48,779 bases of DNA from Gammaproteobacteria bacterium (GTDB lineage Bacteria > Pseudomonadota > Gammaproteobacteria > Thiohalomonadales > Thiohalomonadaceae). Every line of letters begins with the position of its first letter. Within the stretch, counting starts at the first letter, position 1. A program made the position numbers and the translations under genes. Location of the stretch: assembly GCA_024709225.1 (NCBI GenBank), contig JANJXC010000053.1, positions 1 to 48,779 on the forward strand. The letters are read 5' to 3'. Below the pieces are notes generated by a model. That model saw only the letters and a program-made list of their open reading frames with translations, did no database searches and was not told the DNA's origin. Shown in pieces: positions 30,798 to 39,550 of this stretch.

Positions 30798-33226
30798 AAC
30801 GCGGTTCAATCAAGGCCAAGATCCTTCTGGCGCTGCTGGTGGTGTCATTGCTGCCGTTGCTGCTGTTTGTTGTCATTGCCCGCAGCGGCATGGTGGACGT
30901 CAGGGAGTACGTCAAGGCCGAACTCATTGCCGACGCACAGGACAGTCTGGTCCAGTTGACCGGCGATCAGGCGGCCATCGCCGACGCCATGCTCAATCAG
31001 ATCGAATCGGAAACGAACATGCTGGCCCATCTGGCTGCCATGCACGTGCGTGGGCAGTCTGCCCCGGAGCATGAACCGGCCGATGGCGTTGCAGCAAACG
31101 CGGACGCGCCGCCGGCGGTGTTCGGTTATACCCTGGCCCCGGATATTTCGCACGCCGCCGCCACCCCCGAGCTGGAACGCTACCGTGCGCTGGAACGGCC
31201 ATTTACCCGCATCCGCGCGGGCAATCCAAACCTGGATGCACTGTATTTCGGCACCGCGTCCGGCATCTTTTTCGAATATCCGTGGTTCGCCGATGAGCAG
31301 GGTTCGCTGGAGTTCACTCTTGACGCCGCATTTGCCGCGCAGTTGCGCCAGGAAGGCATTATCAGCGAGCCCCTGTGGGAGGCCTTCCGCCAACACGGGG
31401 TGACATTGTCCCGGCGGTCCGGGGTGTCGACGCAGGAACCGGGCCGGATGTGGCTCATCAAGGATCTCGAGACCGAGCGGATCTTCTCCGTGCGGCAGGC
31501 GCCGCATGGTCTGGATGTGTACTGGGAGTTCGATCCACGAATTCGGATCTGGTACCGCACGGCGGCCGACCAGACCGGCGTGGTGTGGAACAAATATGCC
31601 GACTGGAGCCGGGGAGAGCATCTGTTCACCCTCGACGCGGAACCCGTCCCGGAGATGGGCGACAGGGTCACCACGGCCCTGGCCCAGTCCTTTGCGCGGC
31701 GGCACGTCGCCCTCACTGCGGGCAGTCCGCTGATCCTCGATAAACGGGGCAACTGGCGGCTGCAGGACAAGAACGGCAAGAATTACGAGATCAGGGACGA
31801 GAAGGGCGTACTGAACGTCTACGGCATCGACATCCTGACCTGTTCCCGTGCCGTGCTGACACCGCAGGGGAAGCTGGCCGGGGTGATTGGTCTGGATATC
31901 AGCATGACTGCCATCAGCAAACGCCTCATCCATACCCCGGAAACGACGCCGGGCCACGCCTTTCTGTTGAACGAGCGCGGTGAGCTCATCGAGCAGGAGC
32001 GGGCCGAGATGTTCATTCCGGAGGTCGGCAGCGACATTCGACGCAAGATGACCGCCGGCGACTCCGGCATCGAGTTCGATGCCGGGAGTGCCGCCTACGT
32101 GGCCTATGCCCCCATCCGCACCATCCACTCCGCCGACGGGAAGTCGCTCTGGAGTGTCGGCATATCGATGCCGCAGGGAGAGATCACCCGGCTTGCCGAC
32201 GATATCCAGCAGCGCATGGACGTCGTGTTCAATCTGCTGGTGGGCATACTCGCGGCCATGTTGCTCATCGTCATCTACGCCGCCGTGCGCCTGTCCAAGG
32301 GGATCACCGGCCCCATATTGGAACTCGATGCAGGGGCGATGCGCATAGGCAGCGGTGACCTGGACCATCGCCTGGAGGTGAAGACCGGCGACGAAATCGA
32401 ACAGCTGGCCAGTACGTTCAACAAGATGGCCGCTGACCTCAAGAACTACATCAGGAATCTCGCGGAAACCACCGCGGAGAAGGAGCGCTTCGCCAGTGAG
32501 CTCAGGGTGGCCCACGAGATCCAGATGAGCTTTCTCAAGAAGATATTTCCGCCCTTCCCGGAGCGGAGTGATATTTCCCTCTACGCCGCCCTTGAGCCGG
32601 CGCGGGAGGTGGGGGGCGATCTGTACGACTTCACCCTGCTGGATGGGAATCGGCTGGTCTTCTATATCGGCGATGTCTCCGACAAGGGCGTGCCGGCCTC
32701 CCTGGTGATGGCCATGACCATGACCCTCATGAAGCGTGCCAGTCAGCAGCCGGGGATCACCCCTGCCGGGATCCTGCGCCAGGTGAACTATGCCCTGGCG
32801 GAAGACAATGTGAATGCCATGTTCGTGACATTGTTTATCGGCATCCTGGATCTGCAAACGGGTGAACTGACTTTCTCCAATGCCGGCCACAATCCCCCTC
32901 TCATCCTCGCTGCCGACGGCCAGTGCCGCTATCTGCCATTGCCCGACGGCCTGGTGCTGGGGGTGATGACCGATGCGGAGTACAGCGATGACAGCGTCCG
33001 CCTCGGTGCCGGCGACATGATCGTGACCTACACGGACGGCGTGACTGAGGCGATGAATCCGCAGCGGGCACTGTATTCGGAGGAGCATTTGCAGGCAGCG
33101 CTGACTGCCCTGGCGGGCCGCGACGTGGAGGATACGGTGTCGGCAATCTTCGCCTCGGTCAGGGAGCACGCCGCCGGTGCGCCGCAGTCCGATGACATTG
33201 CGGTGCTGGCGGTGAGGCGCCCATGA
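30794..33226 (+). CDS. Membrane Cache-HAMP-PP2C (RsbU/SpoIIE-type) phosphatase
   Basis: An 810-residue sensor phosphatase expected to dephosphorylate the STAS proteins. Transmembrane helix 1 is at residues 9-30, followed by a periplasmic domain of about 440 residues with double-Cache character (LKVIGLDISMT-like VIGLDISMTAIS). Transmembrane helix 2 is near 478-498 and HAMP near 497-550. The PP2C domain (from about 570) retains its metal-binding aspartates: GGDLYDF, GDVSDKG, TYTDGVTEAM and SDDIAVLAV. This is the input of the partner switch: an external ligand would change phosphatase activity. Its ligand is unknown. Translation is coupled to the preceding frame. Confidence 0.92.
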   Translation: MKRGSIKAKILLALLVVSLLPLLLFVVIARSGMVDVREYVKAELIADAQDSLVQLTGDQAAIADAMLNQIESETNMLAHLAAMHVRGQSAPEHEPADGVAANADAPPAVFGYTLAPDISHAAATPELERYRALERPFTRIRAGNPNLDALYFGTASGIFFEYPWFADEQGSLEFTLDAAFAAQLRQEGIISEPLWEAFRQHGVTLSRRSGVSTQEPGRMWLIKDLETERIFSVRQAPHGLDVYWEFDPRIRIWYRTAADQTGVVWNKYADWSRGEHLFTLDAEPVPEMGDRVTTALAQSFARRHVALTAGSPLILDKRGNWRLQDKNGKNYEIRDEKGVLNVYGIDILTCSRAVLTPQGKLAGVIGLDISMTAISKRLIHTPETTPGHAFLLNERGELIEQERAEMFIPEVGSDIRRKMTAGDSGIEFDAGSAAYVAYAPIRTIHSADGKSLWSVGISMPQGEITRLADDIQQRMDVVFNLLVGILAAMLLIVIYAAVRLSKGITGPILELDAGAMRIGSGDLDHRLEVKTGDEIEQLASTFNKMAADLKNYIRNLAETTAEKERFASELRVAHEIQMSFLKKIFPPFPERSDISLYAALEPAREVGGDLYDFTLLDGNRLVFYIGDVSDKGVPASLVMAMTMTLMKRASQQPGITPAGILRQVNYALAEDNVNAMFVTLFIGILDLQTGELTFSNAGHNPPLILAADGQCRYLPLPDGLVLGVMTDAEYSDDSVRLGAGDMIVTYTDGVTEAMNPQRALYSEEHLQAALTALAGRDVEDTVSAIFASVREHAAGAPQSDDIAVLAVRRP

Positions 33227-33354
33227 GCATCCCCTTGGGGCTGCACGATGGTTTTTGCGGCCGGTGCGGGCCATCCCTGCGCGGCAGCAGAGGCTGAGTG
33301 TTTTTGCCGCGCCATGCACCGCGCCTGCGATGCCATTCATAAGGAGCATCTGTT

Positions 33355-34014
33355 GTGATTGAACCTGCCAGGCCCGCCGTCCGCGGCATCATCGGGGAAC
33401 CCCGCAAGGGCAAGATCGGTGTCCTGATCGAAGAGCATTTCGATATGACCGAGTTCCGCAAGTTCAATGCCTTCTTTCCGGCCCACGGCTATCAGGTCGT
33501 CTATCTGTCCCATCTCTGGGGTAACAGGGAACTGACCTTTGGCTCCAACCCCGACGCAGGCTGGGTCGAGGAGCACGTCATTGTTTCCACCGAAATCGCA
33601 GCAGTCACACCCGCCGCGTTCAAGGGCATCATCCTCATCGGCGGCTACGCCACCGATCGTCTGCGCTACCAGGTCAGACCGCGCAAGGGCGAGCCGAACA
33701 TGGCGCCGGCCGTGGTGTTCCTGCGCCAGGCGATGGCGACGCCCGGCCTCAAGCTGGGCGCCATCTGCCACTCGCTGTGGCTGCTGTGTGCGGATGCCGC
33801 CCTGTTGCGCGGGCGCAAGGTAACCTGTGCCCACAACATCATATGCGATGTTGAGAATGCCGGTGCTGAGGTGGTCTACGGCGATGAGGGGACAGTGGAC
33901 CTGGTGAGCGACGCTGACTTGATCACCGCCAAGCATCCGGGGGTAACCGAGCGCTTCGCGGACGAGTTCCTGGCGGCACTCGAGCGCAGGGGAACCGCTT
34001 CGGCCACCGCCTGA
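33355..34014 (+). CDS. DJ-1/PfpI-family protein (first)
   Basis: A 219-residue protein of the DJ-1/PfpI/class-I amidotransferase-like superfamily. The nucleophile elbow is GAICHSLWLLC with Cys138. The N-terminal strand GKIGVLIEEHFDMTEFRKF carries the glutamate expected near the cysteine. Members include glyoxalase III/deglycases, chaperones and peptidases; the activity here cannot be assigned. It starts with GTG at 33355 behind AAGGAG. The 128-base gap after the phosphatase holds nothing obvious. It resembles the protein at 36897 more than the one at 34044. Confidence 0.88.
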   Translation: MIEPARPAVRGIIGEPRKGKIGVLIEEHFDMTEFRKFNAFFPAHGYQVVYLSHLWGNRELTFGSNPDAGWVEEHVIVSTEIAAVTPAAFKGIILIGGYATDRLRYQVRPRKGEPNMAPAVVFLRQAMATPGLKLGAICHSLWLLCADAALLRGRKVTCAHNIICDVENAGAEVVYGDEGTVDLVSDADLITAKHPGVTERFADEFLAALERRGTASATA

Positions 34015-34043
34015 CACCAGGGACTGAACATGTACGGGATACG

Positions 34044-34868
34044 ATGAAAAAGAACATCCTCACACTGGTTTCCAACTACGGCTATTGGGGCGTGGAGTTG
34101 GCGGCCCCACGGCAGAAGTTGCTGGCGGCGGGCTATACGCTCACCTACTGCACGCCCACCGGCGGGCGCCCCGAGGCATTGCCGCCCAGCTATGACCCAA
34201 ACTATTGGGACCCACCGCTGGGCTGTCATGTCACGACCGAGGCCGATGCGCAGCTGGTGAGGGAATTGATGGCGAGTCCGGACCTGGAACGGCCCATCGA
34301 CCTTTCGGGCTGGTACCCCCAGCGCCCCTATTTCAGTCACCCCGATTTTCTGCGTGTCTGGGAGTCCTATCACCGGACGGTGCTCGAGCGCCGGCAGGAG
34401 CTGGAGCAGCATGCCGGCCTCCTGCTGGTGGGCGGCAGCGGCCCGATCCTGGACATGGTGAACAACCAGCGGGTGCACGACCTGATCCTGGGCTTTCATC
34501 AACTGGGCAAGCCCATCGCCGCGATTTGCTACGGGGTAGCCTGCCTGCCCATGGCGCGGGACTTCAACGAGCGCAGCAGCATCATCCGCGGCAAGCATGT
34601 CACCGGACACTGCATCGAATACGACTATCTGGACGGCACGGGCTTTGTCGGCACCGATCTCAATATCGGGCCGCCGCCCTATTGCCTGGAATACATGCTG
34701 CGCGATGCGGTCGGCCCGGACGGGCAGTACCACGGCAATTTCGGCCGTCCCACCTCGGTGATCGTCGATTACCCGTTCATTACCGCGCGTTCGCTGCAAT
34801 GCTCCCATGAATTCGGCGAGCAGTTCGTCAACGTGCTGGAAGGAGGCTTGAAACGCTATGGCTGGTGA
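34044..34868 (+). CDS. DJ-1/PfpI-family protein (second, Hsp31-like)
   Basis: A 274-residue protein, longer than the other two and closer in size to HchA/Hsp31-type members. The nucleophile elbow is AAICYGVACLP with Cys162. An additional cap region follows SYDPNYWDPPLG (residues about 50-61). The catalytic acid region and GHCIEYDYLDGTGF are seen. Possible roles include glyoxalase or deglycase on reactive carbonyls, or chaperone. Its end overlaps the ankyrin gene by 11 bases, so the two are coupled. Confidence 0.85.
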   Translation: MKKNILTLVSNYGYWGVELAAPRQKLLAAGYTLTYCTPTGGRPEALPPSYDPNYWDPPLGCHVTTEADAQLVRELMASPDLERPIDLSGWYPQRPYFSHPDFLRVWESYHRTVLERRQELEQHAGLLLVGGSGPILDMVNNQRVHDLILGFHQLGKPIAAICYGVACLPMARDFNERSSIIRGKHVTGHCIEYDYLDGTGFVGTDLNIGPPPYCLEYMLRDAVGPDGQYHGNFGRPTSVIVDYPFITARSLQCSHEFGEQFVNVLEGGLKRYGW

Positions 34869-36069
34869 TCCGGAAACCGGTATCCGCGCCGCCCGGCAGG
34901 GCGATGTGGCGCAACTGAACAAGTGGCTTGCCGCGGGCAACGATCCCAACCGGCACGATCAGAGCGGCTGGAATGCGCTGTTGTGGGCGGCGGCGCGTGG
35001 TCACGTTGCGGCGGTCAGTCTGCTGCTCGACAATCCCTATCGCTGTGCCGATGTTGCCGTGGCGCACGCGTCATCCGGCGCCTTGCCGATACACCTCGCC
35101 GGGCAGTCGGGCAGCGTGGCCGTGGCCGAGGCGCTGCTGGCGCAACGGCCCGATCATCTCGATGCGGTGTGGGATCTGAACGGGCACACCATCCTGCTGC
35201 AGGCCGTCTTCTACGGCCACAAGGACCTGGCGCGCGCCCTGCTGGCCCGTGGCGCCAGCACCGCCATCACCACCGCCCGCGGCCTCGGCCCCATGGAGCT
35301 GGCCACCCAGTTCCAGAACCGGGAGATGATGGACATCCTGCGTCCCCATGATGTGCCGGCCGAGGCCAAGGCCGAGTACTACCGCAGTTACCTGGCCCGC
35401 ATCGCCGTGCCGGTCAGCGCGGCCGAGCAGGCCTCCCAGCAGCTGAGCGACCGGATGGTCTCGCTGATCGAGACCGGCATCCGCAACGCGGCCCGTGATC
35501 CGCAGGCGGTCGATGCCACCCTGAGCGCGGTGCGGGCCCTGGTGGAAACTGAAGGGGCCGACGTAAACCGGCTGGGCGGTCCCTTGGGACAGCCGCCACT
35601 GGTGGTGACGGTCACCGGGAACAACGGCGAGCCGGCCAACCCCGACATGGTCAGGCTGCGCAGGGAGCTGGCGGCCTATCTGCTGGCCCAGGGCGCCGAC
35701 CCGGCGCGCCATGAGCGGCACCCCATGGGGGCGAGCACCATCATTCGCGCCTCGGTATTCAATCACCTGGAGATCCTCAAGCTGTGCGCGGCGCACATGA
35801 GTCCCCAGGCCCTGGCCGATGCACTCAACGAATATCCGGCGGTGAATGGTCTCACCGCCCTGCACGACTCGGTGCTGCGCACCACCATGGCCGGGCCCGA
35901 TCGCGTCGAAGGTTACCTGGAGCAGACGCGCTGGGAGGTGGCGAGCGGGGCGCGCAGCGACATAGAGGATTTTGCCGGACGGACCCAGCGCAATCTGGCG
36001 GAGCAAGCCACGGACCCCGGCCTGCGCCAGCGCCTGCTGGAGATACTTGACCACCCCCAGGCTGTCTAG
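34858..36069 (+). CDS. Ankyrin-repeat protein
   Basis: A 403-residue soluble protein without a visible signal peptide. Residues 1-165 show about four or five ankyrin repeats (GWNALLWAAARGHVAAVSLLL, split as GWNALLWAAARG and HVAAVSLLL; GHTILLQAVFYGHKDLARAL). A charged linker follows, and residues about 225-390 contain more ankyrin-like helices (GLTALHDSVLRTT). Ankyrin proteins mediate protein binding. The start overlaps the Hsp31-like gene, suggesting they act together, perhaps as adaptor and enzyme. Confidence 0.85.
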   Translation: MAGDPETGIRAARQGDVAQLNKWLAAGNDPNRHDQSGWNALLWAAARGHVAAVSLLLDNPYRCADVAVAHASSGALPIHLAGQSGSVAVAEALLAQRPDHLDAVWDLNGHTILLQAVFYGHKDLARALLARGASTAITTARGLGPMELATQFQNREMMDILRPHDVPAEAKAEYYRSYLARIAVPVSAAEQASQQLSDRMVSLIETGIRNAARDPQAVDATLSAVRALVETEGADVNRLGGPLGQPPLVVTVTGNNGEPANPDMVRLRRELAAYLLAQGADPARHERHPMGASTIIRASVFNHLEILKLCAAHMSPQALADALNEYPAVNGLTALHDSVLRTTMAGPDRVEGYLEQTRWEVASGARSDIEDFAGRTQRNLAEQATDPGLRQRLLEILDHPQAV

Positions 36070-36102
36070 CCGGGATCTTTATACACGCTGAAGGAGACAG
36101 AC

Positions 36103-36888
36103 ATGAACGCCAATGGACAACGCTCCCCCAATCGCCTCAAGCGCGACCTCGCCGCCGGCAAGGTCTGTCTTGGCGCCACGCTCACCCTGGGCAGCCCGGT
36201 GATTGCCGAACTGTATTCCCGTATCGGTTTCGATTGGCTGTGGCTCGAGACCGAACACACGGCCACCAGTCTGGAAAGTGTATTGAGCATGCTGCAGGCG
36301 ACCAACGGCGCCGACGTCAGCACCGTGGTGCGCGTGCCGTGGAACGACAAGACCATGATCAAGCGGGTGCTCGATACCGGACCGGACGGCATCCTGATCC
36401 CGCTGGTCAACAGCCCCGAGGAGGCCGAGCAGGCGGTGCGTGCCATGAAGTATCCGCCGCTGGGCGAACGCGGCGCGGGCCTCTCCCGTGCCCAGTGCTA
36501 CGGCCTGCAGATGGGCGAGTACATGCAGAGCGCCAACGACGAGGTGATGACCATCCTGATGATCGAGCACATCGATGCGGTGCGGAACATCGATGAAATC
36601 CTGGCGGTGCCGGGCATCGACTCCATCATGGTCGGCGCCCTGGACCTCTCCGGCAGCATGGGGATGCTGGGCCAGACCGACCATCCCGACGTGGAGGGCG
36701 CCATCCAGACGGTGCTGGCGGCGAGCAAGCGGGCCAAGATGCCGTGCGGCATCGTTGCCGGCAGCCCGGAGCAGGCCAACCGCCGCATCAAGGAAGGTTT
36801 CACCAACATCATCCTGGGGCTGGACGTGCTCTATCTGCTGGGTGCTGCGAAGACGGCGCTGTCGCAGGTGGAGCGCGCGTCCCGTTAG
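36103..36888 (+). CDS. HpcH/HpaI-family aldolase
   Basis: A 261-residue class II pyruvate-type aldolase. Such enzymes cleave or form 2-keto acids with aldehydes. Motifs fit well: DWLWLETEHTATS (Glu-x-x-His region), the Arg of RVPWND, GPDGILIPLVNSPEEA, YPPLGERGAG, and the metal site from ILMIEHIDAV to SIMVGALDLSGSMG. AAGGAGACAGAC provides a Shine-Dalgarno. The true aldehyde substrate is unknown. Together with DJ-1-type proteins it points to aldehyde or 2-keto-acid chemistry. Confidence 0.92.
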   Translation: MNANGQRSPNRLKRDLAAGKVCLGATLTLGSPVIAELYSRIGFDWLWLETEHTATSLESVLSMLQATNGADVSTVVRVPWNDKTMIKRVLDTGPDGILIPLVNSPEEAEQAVRAMKYPPLGERGAGLSRAQCYGLQMGEYMQSANDEVMTILMIEHIDAVRNIDEILAVPGIDSIMVGALDLSGSMGMLGQTDHPDVEGAIQTVLAASKRAKMPCGIVAGSPEQANRRIKEGFTNIILGLDVLYLLGAAKTALSQVERASR

Positions 36889-36896
36889 GAGGGCCT

Positions 36897-37478
36897 ATGG
36901 GCACGCTACCCTTGGCGGGAAAGAAGATCGCCGTGCTGGTGGAATCGGATTTCTATGAGAACGAGATCTTCTATTATCAACACCGCTTTCCGGAGGAGGG
37001 CATGGAGCTGCATTTCCTCACCCGCCTGTGGGGGCAGCCAGCACTCCAGTTCCAGGGGCACGAGTATCGGGCGCCCCTGCGGGTGGAGCGCAGTTTCGAG
37101 GCGATGAGCGACGAGGAGTTGCGCAGTTACAGTGCGGTTATCGTGCCCTCCGGCATGGTCGCCGACCGCCTGCGTTACACCGATGACGTGCAGCGCGTGC
37201 CTCCTGCCACAGACTTCCTGGCGCGGGCCTTCGCCGAGCCGGCCATCGTGAAGGGCATCATCTGTCACGGGCTGTGGCTCGCAGCCCCCCGCCCGGAGAT
37301 GGTCAGGGGCAGGCGCCTCACCTGCCACAACAATCTGATCGGTGATGCCCGCGCCTATGGCGCGGTCTACCAGGACGAGGATGTCTTCGTGGACGGCGAT
37401 CTGATCAGCGCACGCACCGGCGGTCACTGCCATCTCCTGGCCCGGGCCATCATCGAGCAATTGCGCGGAGCGGACTAG
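36897..37478 (+). CDS. DJ-1/PfpI-family protein (third)
   Basis: A 193-residue DJ-1/PfpI protein, with nucleophile elbow GIICHGLWLAAP and Cys123. KKIAVLVESDFYENEIFYY supplies the conserved N-terminal Glu. I chose the ATG at 36897 behind GGAGGG; longer frames back to 36744 overlap the aldolase and add an unlikely leader. Similarity to the protein at 33355 (LIEEHF, HLWG, ADRLRY and ICHxLWL motifs) suggests duplication within the cluster. This is the last gene before the tRNA-Arg. Confidence 0.88.
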   Translation: MGTLPLAGKKIAVLVESDFYENEIFYYQHRFPEEGMELHFLTRLWGQPALQFQGHEYRAPLRVERSFEAMSDEELRSYSAVIVPSGMVADRLRYTDDVQRVPPATDFLARAFAEPAIVKGIICHGLWLAAPRPEMVRGRRLTCHNNLIGDARAYGAVYQDEDVFVDGDLISARTGGHCHLLARAIIEQLRGAD

Positions 37479-37712
37479 TTCCTGCAGAACGGAACAGGCC
37501 GAAAAAAGCTTGGTGCGGTCGCCCTGCGCCCGGCCTGCGGGGGCGTGCCGTGCCACGCAGACCCCAGGGCCGTGACCGCGCTATTTGCAATTGTGATGGG
37601 GGCGCATTTTTGGCACACTGTGGTCCGTTTGTGACGCCGGGGTCGAGAGTTCCGTTCTCCTCCTTCCACCAGGTCCTTTCCCTTTCCCCAACGGGCGTTG
37701 CCGTTTTCCCCA

Positions 37713-37789
37713 GCCCCGGTAGCTCAGCTGGATAGAGCAGTCCCCTCCTAAGGGACAGGTCGTACGTTCAAATCGTATCCGGGGCGCCA
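37713..37789 (+). tRNA. tRNA-Arg (anticodon CCT)
   Basis: 77 bases with encoded CCA. The acceptor GCCCCGG pairs perfectly with CCGGGGC (discriminator G). The anticodon stem GTCCC/GGGAC encloses CTCCTAA with anticodon CCT, reading AGG. The T arm has CGTAC-GTTCAAAT-CGTA type pairing. The flanking gaps (37479-37712 and 37790-37964) contain no gene; 37831-37850 has a TGCGTC/GACGCA hairpin that could be a terminator. Confidence 0.96.
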
Positions 37790-37964
37790 AACAGCCGGCG
37801 TTATTTTCCCCGGCGCTATTGCGTCGAATTTTTGACGCACCCCTCGCTTCCCCTTGGTTTTTCACCGCCCAGGCGGCACGCCGGATCGGCAATTTATTGC
37901 CGCCTGTCCTCGCCAGCGTCACTTATAAATCAGTAATTCTTTTAAATTCATATAGTTAAATAAA

Positions 37965-37980
37965 TGGCACGGATGTTGCT
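37965..37980 (+). promoter_or_regulatory. Sigma-54 (-24/-12) promoter of the flg operon
   Basis: TGGCACGGATGTTGCT matches the sigma-54 consensus TGGCACG-N4-TTGCW at all defined positions. It is preceded by an A/T-rich tract (37922-37964). Transcription would begin near 37991, 27 bases before flgB. In many gammaproteobacteria flgBCDE-type operons are driven by sigma-54 with a FleQ/FlrC-type activator. Confidence 0.88.
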
Positions 37981-38017
37981 CTGGAAGGGCAGGAATGGAT
38001 TTGCGGAGGTATGTCCC

Positions 38018-38416
38018 ATGCCAGCCAACATCGACAACTTTTTAGGTGTTCACGAAGCCGCCCTGCGCCTGCGTTCGGCGCGGTCGGAGGTGATCGCCTC
38101 CAATCTGGCCAATGCCGATACGCCCCACTATCAGGCGCGCGACATCGACTTCAAGTCGGTGCTGAGCGAATACCAGGGTACGGCGGGTGGAGCTGCCCTG
38201 CAGACCACCCATGATCGTCACCTGAGCGCCGGCGGCGGCATCGCCCAGCCCGAGCAGATGTATCGCGTGCCCAATCAGCCCGCCGTCGACGGCAATACCG
38301 TCGATTCGCAGGTGGAGAAGGCCGCCTTCATGGAAAACGCCCTGCAGTATCAGGCCACGCTGCGCTTCATCGACGGCAGCATCAAGACGCTGCGCACGGC
38401 AATCCGAGGAGACTGA
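38018..38416 (+). CDS. flgB: Flagellar basal-body rod protein FlgB
   Basis: FlgB (132 residues) is a proximal rod subunit exported by the flagellar type III system. ASNLANADTPHYQARDIDF is the classic N-terminal rod motif. The C-terminal helix MENALQYQATLRFIDGSIK is present. Start 38018 follows GGAGG (38005-38009); the longer frame from 37964 would begin upstream of the transcription start predicted from the sigma-54 promoter and is rejected. flgC starts two bases downstream. Confidence 0.96.
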   Translation: MPANIDNFLGVHEAALRLRSARSEVIASNLANADTPHYQARDIDFKSVLSEYQGTAGGAALQTTHDRHLSAGGGIAQPEQMYRVPNQPAVDGNTVDSQVEKAAFMENALQYQATLRFIDGSIKTLRTAIRGD

Positions 38417-38418
38417 TC

Positions 38419-38838
38419 ATGTCCATGTTCAAGGTATTCGACATCGCCGGTTCGGCCATGAGTGCGCAGAGCCTGCGCCTGAACGTTACCGCCAGTAACC
38501 TGGCCAATGCCAACAGTGTCAGCAGCAGCATCGACCAGACCTACCGTGCGCGCCAGCCGGTATTTGCCGCCATGCTGAATCAGGCGGGGCAGGGGAGCGA
38601 GCCGGATGCCGTCGGCGTGCAGGTGCGCGGCATCGTGGAGAGTCAGGCACCGCTGCAGCAGCAGTATCAGCCGGATCACCCCATGGCCGACGAAAACGGC
38701 TATGTCTACATGCCCAACGTGAACGTGGTGGAGGAGATGGCCAACATGATCTCGGCCTCGCGTTCGTACCAGACCAACGTCGAAGTGGTCAACACGGCCA
38801 AGCAGTTGATGATGCGTACGCTGACCATGGGTCAGTAA
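38419..38838 (+). CDS. flgC: Flagellar basal-body rod protein FlgC
   Basis: FlgC (139 residues) is a proximal rod subunit. The N-terminal motif is LRLNVTASNLANANSVSSS. The C-terminus carries the FlgC-typical [20 protein letters not shown] and YQTNVEVVNTAKQLM. GAGGAG before the ATG and the two-base gap after flgB fit one operon. Confidence 0.97.
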   Translation: MSMFKVFDIAGSAMSAQSLRLNVTASNLANANSVSSSIDQTYRARQPVFAAMLNQAGQGSEPDAVGVQVRGIVESQAPLQQQYQPDHPMADENGYVYMPNVNVVEEMANMISASRSYQTNVEVVNTAKQLMMRTLTMGQ

Positions 38839-38854
38839 GCCTGAGGAAAGGAAT

Positions 38855-39529
38855 ATGTCCACCATAGAAAGTAATAGTGCATTGCTCGACAGCCTCGGCC
38901 TGTTGCGCCAGGAACAGCGCACCACTGCCAGCAATGAGCTGGGAGCGGACGACTTCATGAAGCTGATGATCGCGCAGATGCAGAACCAGGACCCGATGTC
39001 GCCGATGGATAACGGCGACTTCATCGCCCAGCTGGCGCAGTTCAGCGCCAGCTCCGGCATTCAGGACCTGAATACGTCGTTCTCCTCGCTGTCCACCTCC
39101 CTGCAGTCCTACCAGGCCCTGCAGGCCTCCGGCCTGGTGGGACGCAGCGTGCTGATTTCTTCCGACAGCGCGGCGCTGAGTGCGGAGAGCAATGTGCAGG
39201 GCATGGTCAATCTCGACACCTCGACCCAGCAGCTCACCCTGGGCATCTATGACCAGAACGGCACCCTGGTGCGGCGTGTGCCGATGGGCATGCAGACAGC
39301 CGGCACGGTGCCGTTCGAGTGGGACGGCCTGATGGATGACGGCACTGTCGCCCCCGCCGGCGTTTATGACCTGCGCGCCGAGGCACTGGTGAACGGCGAG
39401 ATGACGGCAATGGAAACACTGGTTTTCAGCGATGTGGAAAGCGTCAGTCTTTCTTCCCGCGGCGGGGTGTTGCTCAACCTGGCCGGGATCGGGACAGCAG
39501 ATCTTTCCGATGTATATCAGATCAAGTAA
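38855..39529 (+). CDS. flgD: Flagellar hook assembly (cap) protein FlgD
   Basis: FlgD (224 residues) caps the growing hook and is later replaced. The N-terminal signature ADDFMKLMIAQMQNQDPMSP is clear, followed by IAQLAQFSASSGIQDLN. The C-terminal half has the FlgD Ig/tudor-like repeat (WDGLMDDGTVAPAGVYDLRA). The Shine-Dalgarno GAGGAAAGG is good. Confidence 0.97.
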   Translation: MSTIESNSALLDSLGLLRQEQRTTASNELGADDFMKLMIAQMQNQDPMSPMDNGDFIAQLAQFSASSGIQDLNTSFSSLSTSLQSYQALQASGLVGRSVLISSDSAALSAESNVQGMVNLDTSTQQLTLGIYDQNGTLVRRVPMGMQTAGTVPFEWDGLMDDGTVAPAGVYDLRAEALVNGEMTAMETLVFSDVESVSLSSRGGVLLNLAGIGTADLSDVYQIK

Positions 39530-39550
39530 GCGGCGACAGGAGAACATATC

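Noticed and set aside
30845..33349. 834-residue frame antisense to the sensor phosphatase
   Set aside because: It shadows a gene with clear domains and has no motif of its own.
37611..37626. Second sigma-54-like site before tRNA-Arg (TGGCACACTGTGGT)
   Set aside because: The -12 half reads TGGT, not TTGC, and a tRNA would not be expected to use sigma-54.
37964..38017. Longer N-terminus for flgB (start at 37964)
   Set aside because: It would begin upstream of the transcript start predicted from the sigma-54 promoter, and the extra residues are unlike FlgB.
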